A stretch of 64,000 bases of DNA from Lathyrus oleraceus (Eukaryota > Streptophyta > Magnoliopsida > Fabales > Fabaceae): contig NC_066580.1 in assembly GCF_024323335.1 (NCBI RefSeq), forward strand, positions 86,351,391-86,415,390. Reading direction: 5' to 3'. The notes under the pieces are model-generated. The model saw only the letters and a program-made list of their open reading frames with translations, ran no database searches and was not told the DNA's origin. This document shows, piece after piece, positions 59,401-64,000 of this stretch. The position numbers and the translations under genes are program-made. Every line of letters begins with the position of its first letter. Positions within the stretch are counted from its first letter, which is position 1.

Positions 59401-59779
59401 TCTTTTCATTGACATATAGGCCCTCAGACGGCTCAGAATGATAGATGGTGTCGTCTACACTGGGAGTGGTATGCACGACAGGAGGAGGCATCGCAAGGAC
59501 CGGGCTAGATGCCGGCATAGAAGCAAAAGTAGGAGCTGGAATATCTGGCATAAAACCCGGAGGCATGCCCCACGGAAATCCGGCTGGCATGGCTGGCATG
59601 AAATGAGCACTGGCAGCTGGCACAGTTGAAGAAACCACTTCAGATATAACAGTCCTCTGGGGAGGAGTTGCAGGAGGTGGAGAAGGTTGATTCTGTGTGG
59701 CCAAAAGTTGCTCCATCAGAGCGCTCAATCTGGCGACCTCTTCCTTCAGCTCTCTGTTCTCTTTTTCCAACTGATCCAT
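56477..59779 (-). pseudogene. Gag-protease of element A with two in-frame TAG stops
   Basis: One frame runs from the ATG at 59779 to the stop at 56477, about 1100 codons, broken by TAG at 59054-59056 and 58535-58537. In order it has a coiled coil (KENRELKEEVARLSALMEQL), a Met/Pro-rich stretch, a gag core (KFKVPDFEKYKG, GAALRWY; continues after the first stop with KETFKEYAQRWRELAAQ) and a Gln/His-rich linker. A zinc knuckle (CVYHSGAPGHNIENC) and an aspartic protease (DTGSSLNVLP, CLLGRPWIHE) follow. The protease active site is intact. The 59780-60081 stretch before it is a noncoding spacer with a poly-T run. Confidence 0.93.
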
Positions 59780-60081
59780 CACTCTGGCAGAATTGGCTCA
59801 AGTGTTATACCAGTGAGTCAGCTTGTCTTCAAAATAAATGAAGAGCACAGAGTTAGGCCACAGACAAGAAGACCAGAATCACCTGCTTATGCAAAATGAT
59901 GCATGCAATGCTCGTGCATATGCTTTGTTTTTTTTTTATTTCAAGGAACTTTTAGGGTTCTATTTGCAATTTTTGAATATTTAAGCATTTATTAGCATAT
60001 GGAAAATACCTCATCAAATATATTTAAAACAAAGAAGTACAACATTTTTGATGATTACAAGGGATAAGGAAAATAAACATC

Positions 60082-61469
60082 CTATGGATCCCTAGAAGCT
60101 CGAGATGCTGGAAGACGAGATACACAAAGCCTCTTGATCTCTCTCTCATACGCTGCTTCCATATCTGCTTTCTCCTTAGCAAGTCAATCATACTTCCTTT
60201 TCCAGAACTTGGAAGACTGAGGAAGCAGAGAAGTCCAGGTATCATTAGGATCATCTATCACCTGATGCTCGAGAAATTCGATCAGAGCGTCCTTCTCCTT
60301 AAGCTGTTGAAGCAACTCTTCTCTTTCACGGATCCAGGCACGTGAAAGGTCTTCTTCTCTCAACTCCTCTACGCCTTGGTTAGGGAGGGTTGAAGGCCCA
60401 GCCACATCCAACGGTGTAGGTCTCGGATAGTCATATGGCATAAGGTACTCAGATGCTCTCTGTCTGACCCAAGAAGTATATGGCTCCAAAGCAATGCAGT
60501 TCTTCGGACCCAATTCATTTCTACCCTTCTTATGAATATTGCGCCAAGCGCGGACCATCCTGGCTTTCAGGACTTGGGGATCTTTACCCTCCTGAAAGAA
60601 CACACCTTCTAACAGAATGTTATGAGGTTTATCCTTTAGGGGGAACCCAAGCTGACGACGTGCTAATATAGGATTGTAGCTGATCCCACCACATGTACCA
60701 ATAAGAGGCACATTAGGGAATTCACCACAATAATCAATGATCTGAACTGTATCATACACGCGATCATACCAAGAGATATCATCATTAGTGAGAGACATAA
60801 GTCTCGTAGACCACCGTAGACATCCCTTGTTCTCCTTGAAAGCGACCGTCTGAGGTAAGTGAGAAATAAACCACTTATACAACAGAGGCAAACAACACAT
60901 AATAACTCCTCCACCCTTTACATTCCTCAGATGCAAAGAGAAATAGGCATCACCCAACAGAGTCGGAACGGGATTAAGAACAGAAAAGATCCTAATGGCG
61001 TTCACATCCACAAATTTGTCGATGTTGGGGAACAATACCAATCCATAGATGAGCAGCACAAATAAAGCCTCAAAGGCATCCTCACTCATGGCCTTCCCAT
61101 AAACAGTAGCTTGAGCGATGAGGAAATCGGAAGGAAGACCCTGAATTCCACCTTTGGTCTTCATATGAGCTTTAATTAGGGATTCATCTATGTGCAACAA
61201 GTTTGCAATCTCTCGAACGGTCGGAATACTCTCTAAGCCACTGAACGGCACCTGATCCAGAATAGGAATACCCACAAGGTGAGCATACTCCTCAAGCGTA
61301 GGCAACAGCTGAAAGTCCGAGAAACCTGAGTAGTCAACAGAGGCAGAAGCTTCCCATAACGAGCTTTGAAACCCAAGGGATCTAATACATAAGATGTCAG
61401 ATTCCTTAACTCTTTCACATCAGGCTGTCTAAAGCTGTACTTCTTTGTATGCCTTTTTGGTCTTTCCAT
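60082..61469 (-). pseudogene. ORF1 of element A (plant-mobile-domain-like)
   Basis: The start is the ATG at 61469 (MERPKRHTKKYSF). A frameshift at about 61335 (the following frame resumes with PTLEEYAHLVGIP) and a TGA at 60184-60186 interrupt it; the same frame then continues to a TAG at 60082-60084. PTLEEYAHLVGIPILD, FVLLIYGLVLFPN and LPLLYKWFISHLPQ fit the plant mobile (aminotransferase-like) domain. The C-terminal part is a coiled coil (REREELLQQLKEKDALIEF). ORF1 between PBS and gag defines Ogre-type elements; its role is unknown. Confidence 0.85.
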
Positions 61470-62471
61470 GTTTGAAAATTTTGCAAATAAACCCTTTAAG
61501 TTCCTTGAAAATTTTCTGATTTTTCTGATGACATGAATGCAGATGAATGCATGAATGCATGAATGCAACAATCACACTCAAGGATCAAGCAAAACACACA
61601 AGACAAAGGTCATGGGAAAGCTCATAGTATCCTTAATATCAATCATCCATTTTGGTGGATTATGGTTTTCACCTTATCGACACCCAAGTTCCATTGATAT
61701 TAACGGTACATTAACCGGCTCAATCATCCTTAATATCAACCATCCATTTTGGTGGATTAGGGTTTACACCTTATCAACACCCATGTTCCATTGATATTAA
61801 GGTTGTCTGAACGACTCAACCATGAATCACGGGTTTGTTGAGAGTCACGAGCATGGAGTCTCGGTTAAGAACCACCCAAATGGAGTGTACTAGGGTTTAA
61901 ACCTGCCGAACATGTTCTACAAGAGGTTCCCATAGTCATCATCCCATCTTTCGAATATTATCGGAGGAACGAATACTCGTACTCCAAAAATATTCTCAAG
62001 AGAGACTCTTATGAGTGTACTATCGCGTAACAATCGCATCAGACATACATCTGAACGACCTCCGCACTACGTCCTAAAAATAGGCCAAGATGGGCTTGGT
62101 AAACTAAGGTCCTTGGCTTCTAAGGCACATGATTGAAAGAATAATGCCTAACCACAAATAACTTGTGTGAAATTATTAATCCAACATGACCTCCACCAAG
62201 TGAATGGACTCACAAGTCAACTTGCTAAGGAATACTCCACACAAGTCGACAAGACTATGCCATTCTCCTATCCTAAGATGCACTCGAGTTCGGGTATAGA
62301 ACTCATCTCACAGAGATCACCAAAGCAAACAATAATTGTATATCAAGCAATTCAAACATTACAATCAATACAGTAATCCCAAATTGTACAAAAATATGTC
62401 ATATAACAAATAAACAATATCACACAACAAGGGTGAAAAGTAGGCAAAACCACCAAGGAGCAATGATTTGT
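61470..62471 (-). other. Structured 5' leader of element A
   Basis: About 1 kb between PBS and ORF1, without a supported gene. It contains the tandem stem-loop pair described separately (61633-61802). The rest is AT-rich with no motif I recognise. Confidence 0.6.
61633..61802 (-). other. Tandem pair of large leader hairpins
   Basis: TTAATATCAAT (61633-61643) pairs with ATTGATATTAA (61693-61703), 11 bp. CCTTAATATCAA (61728-61739) pairs with TTGATATTAAGG (61791-61802), 12 bp. Each loop holds an inner ATCCA-TTTTGG-TGGAT hairpin. The two units are about 97 bp apart and similar in sequence. Confidence 0.8.
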
Positions 62472-62489
62472 CCCCAGCAGAGTCGCCAC
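62472..62489 (-). other. Primer binding site of element A
   Basis: Minus strand TGGCGACTCTGCTGGGGA, 6 bp from the LTR at 62496. The complementary TCCCCAGCAGAGTCGCCA ends in CCA, as a tRNA 3' end does; Ogre-type elements use tRNA-Arg. Confidence 0.88.
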
Positions 62490-62495
62490 TTTTCT

Positions 62496-64000
62496 GTAGC
62501 GGTGTATTCGTCACTTTATGATTTATTGATTAAATCAAAAGCAAAGCATACAAAGAATCGAGTCGCCACCGCACTTTTATTTATCCAAAGGAATGGCTAA
62601 AAAGCGAACAAAAGCCTAAGAAGTTTTACACATAGAAAACTAATGAAAAGATCAGAGAACTGGGTAAGGGGTTAATTACGCAATGGGAAGGTGTTGGGCA
62701 CCCAAAACGTCCTAGGTACTCCTAGGGAGCCCTTTTCACACTTGTTGTACGAAATGTTATTTGTTTATGAAATGTTTATTATGCAAACATGAATGAAGGG
62801 ATGAGAAAAGAATATACAAAGTTATTATTTTTGTGTTTGAACGGATGAACCCGTTGCCTACGTACCTTTCCATGGAAGGTAAGGATCAAAATGCCGTAGT
62901 TCGGCTAAAAGATTTCCAAAAGTAAGTGAATTGATTTTAAAACAAAAGCCCTAAGGTCTTTCATTATCAATGGGAGAAAACTCAACCTGAACCAACAATC
63001 CACCAGGCGAGGATGGCTTCAACATACTAGTGAGGGGTTAACCCTATAATAAGTATGGAAGACTTACAATCAACTCACTAAGGATACGGTGAGATTAACA
63101 TCAACCACTATGATAATTGAAACCTATGGATAATATATGAAAAACTTATCAAGAATGGACAAAGCCACAAAACAATTGAATGAGTTGGATTAACCAATTA
63201 GGATTTATTCACAAAAGATGGTCAAAGTATGATTAGAATTCAATTCAAAATGAAGTATTAGCAAAAGTGAAGTTTGAAAATCAAGGGCTTAAGGCCCAGG
63301 TTTCTAATTTGAAAAGAAATGAAAATGTTTGCACAATATTTTCAAGTTTGGGTTAACATACAAATGGAGGTTTAAAGAAACAAAAAGGGTGAAGGTTAAG
63401 GGGTGTAAAACTTCTTAGATGTTCACCTCTTGAAATCATATGGAAGATGATTCAAGTGATTCCTTTGGAATAGGGAATGATCAAATAATAGGTAAACAAT
63501 GTATCAGGCAAAGCCAACAAAGATGGATACCGGATGCCAATCACTGGACTTATACCAATCTCCTAAAACAAAGAAATAATGATACCAGATGCCAATCACT
63601 GGACTTATACTAGTCTCACAAAGCAAACAAAAGGTGGATACCAAATGCCAATCTATGGACTTATACTAGTCTCACAGAGAAAAGAAACAATGATACCAGA
63701 TGCCAATCACTGGACTTAAGATTTTGGAAAGTGTGGGAGTTGAGAAAGTAGGAACTCTTCTCCACAAATGGATGACTCTATAAGATTTTGGGTTATTATT
63801 CACAATGCATCAACACATTGTGTGAGCAAGGTGAATGACACACTGAATAGCAGGAGATGGATTACACATCTCTTTTATCTGCCAATTGCCTCATAGAGGA
63901 CTTTTCCTGCTTGGCACAAAATGAAACACACAAGAACATGGCCTCTTAAGGAGGGCTTCAGACAGGTGCCTGCCCAAATAACAGGACAGGTCTTCCAGAC
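62496..64000 (-). mobile_element. Element A 5' LTR (partial)
   Basis: Starts TGTAGCGGTG; it runs off the window's right edge. It includes the uninterrupted site of element B's insertion (62585-62604). A deletion near 63717 removes about 545 bp present in the other LTR (43236-43780). The promoter side is outside the window. Confidence 0.93.

Larger units (their letters stand above)
24390..64000 (-). mobile_element. Element A: Ogre-type Ty3-gypsy retrotransposon (right end outside window)
   Basis: The left LTR starts TGTAGCGG at 24390 and ends TTACA at 47182 (split by element B). The right LTR starts TGTAGCGG at 62496 and runs off the window. The internal region is 47183-62495. Sense order is PBS, leader, ORF1, gag-pro, intron, pol, long 3' region, PPT. 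LTR length without B is 5226 bp, so the uninterrupted element would be about 24 kb, the size class of Ogre. ORF1, the tRNA-Arg-type PBS, dual RNase H and a probable pro-RT intron all fit Ogre/Tat. The target duplication cannot be tested; the left flank is CCTAG. Confidence 0.92.

Noticed and set aside
62472..62489. Possible tRNA gene fragment
   Set aside because: Only 18 bases match a tRNA 3' end and they lie beside an LTR; this is a primer binding site.

Overview
This window is plant DNA made almost entirely of nested LTR retrotransposons; I see no host gene, tRNA, rRNA or CRISPR. Very large Ogre/Tat-type Ty3-gypsy elements (about 5.2 kb LTRs, tRNA-Arg-type primer site, an extra 5' ORF, dual RNase H) next to Athila-type and SIRE/Maximus-type elements suggest a large-genome legume, probably of the pea/vetch tribe. 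That placement is inference; the element classes are read from the sequence.

Left to right. (1) 1-10290: element D, a plus-strand decayed Ogre-type element (pol remnant, long noncoding 3' region, start of its 3' LTR), with a complete LTR of the same superfamily inserted in opposite orientation at 5484-10169. (2) 10302-13875: a minus-strand SIRE-like copia fragment (LTR, env-like ORF, RNase H, end of RT), joined inside the RT gene to (3) an Athila-type element, 13876-24389, minus strand. The Athila has a single LTR flanked on both sides by internal sequence; that LTR carries two solo copia-like LTRs, and two env-like ORF copies follow. (4) 24390-64000+: element A, a minus-strand Ogre-type element of over 39.6 kb in its interrupted state. 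Its 3' LTR is split by element B (24491-42052, 17.6 kb, target duplication GAATG), and its internal region carries a solo LTR (48898-50322, target duplication ATACC).

Element A is the most complete. In its sense order it has 5' LTR, tRNA-Arg-type PBS, structured leader, ORF1 (plant-mobile-domain-like), gag-protease, a probable intron, and RT/RNase H/aRNase H/integrase. A 6-kb noncoding 3' region, a PPT and the 3' LTR follow. It is dead: ORF1 has a frameshift and a stop, gag-pro has two TAG stops, and most of the RT palm is deleted. Element B keeps a 452-codon open gag-like frame but has lost the gag core, protease and most of pol.

The most interesting signal is in the noncoding parts of the Ogre-type elements. 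Just after the integrase stop in A, B and D lies an array of short stem-loops whose stems differ in sequence yet stay complementary. Further downstream in A and B are hairpins with a constant loop (sense CGTTYTGACGGTA) whose imperfect pairs are mostly G-U pairs on the element's sense strand only, and a third family with stem CTACC/GGTAG. A tandem pair of 11-12 bp stems sits in the leader of A. Together these look like a repeated, selected RNA structure system in the retrotransposon genomic RNA. Separately, three other element families carry palindromic motifs reiterated at 21-22 bp spacing.
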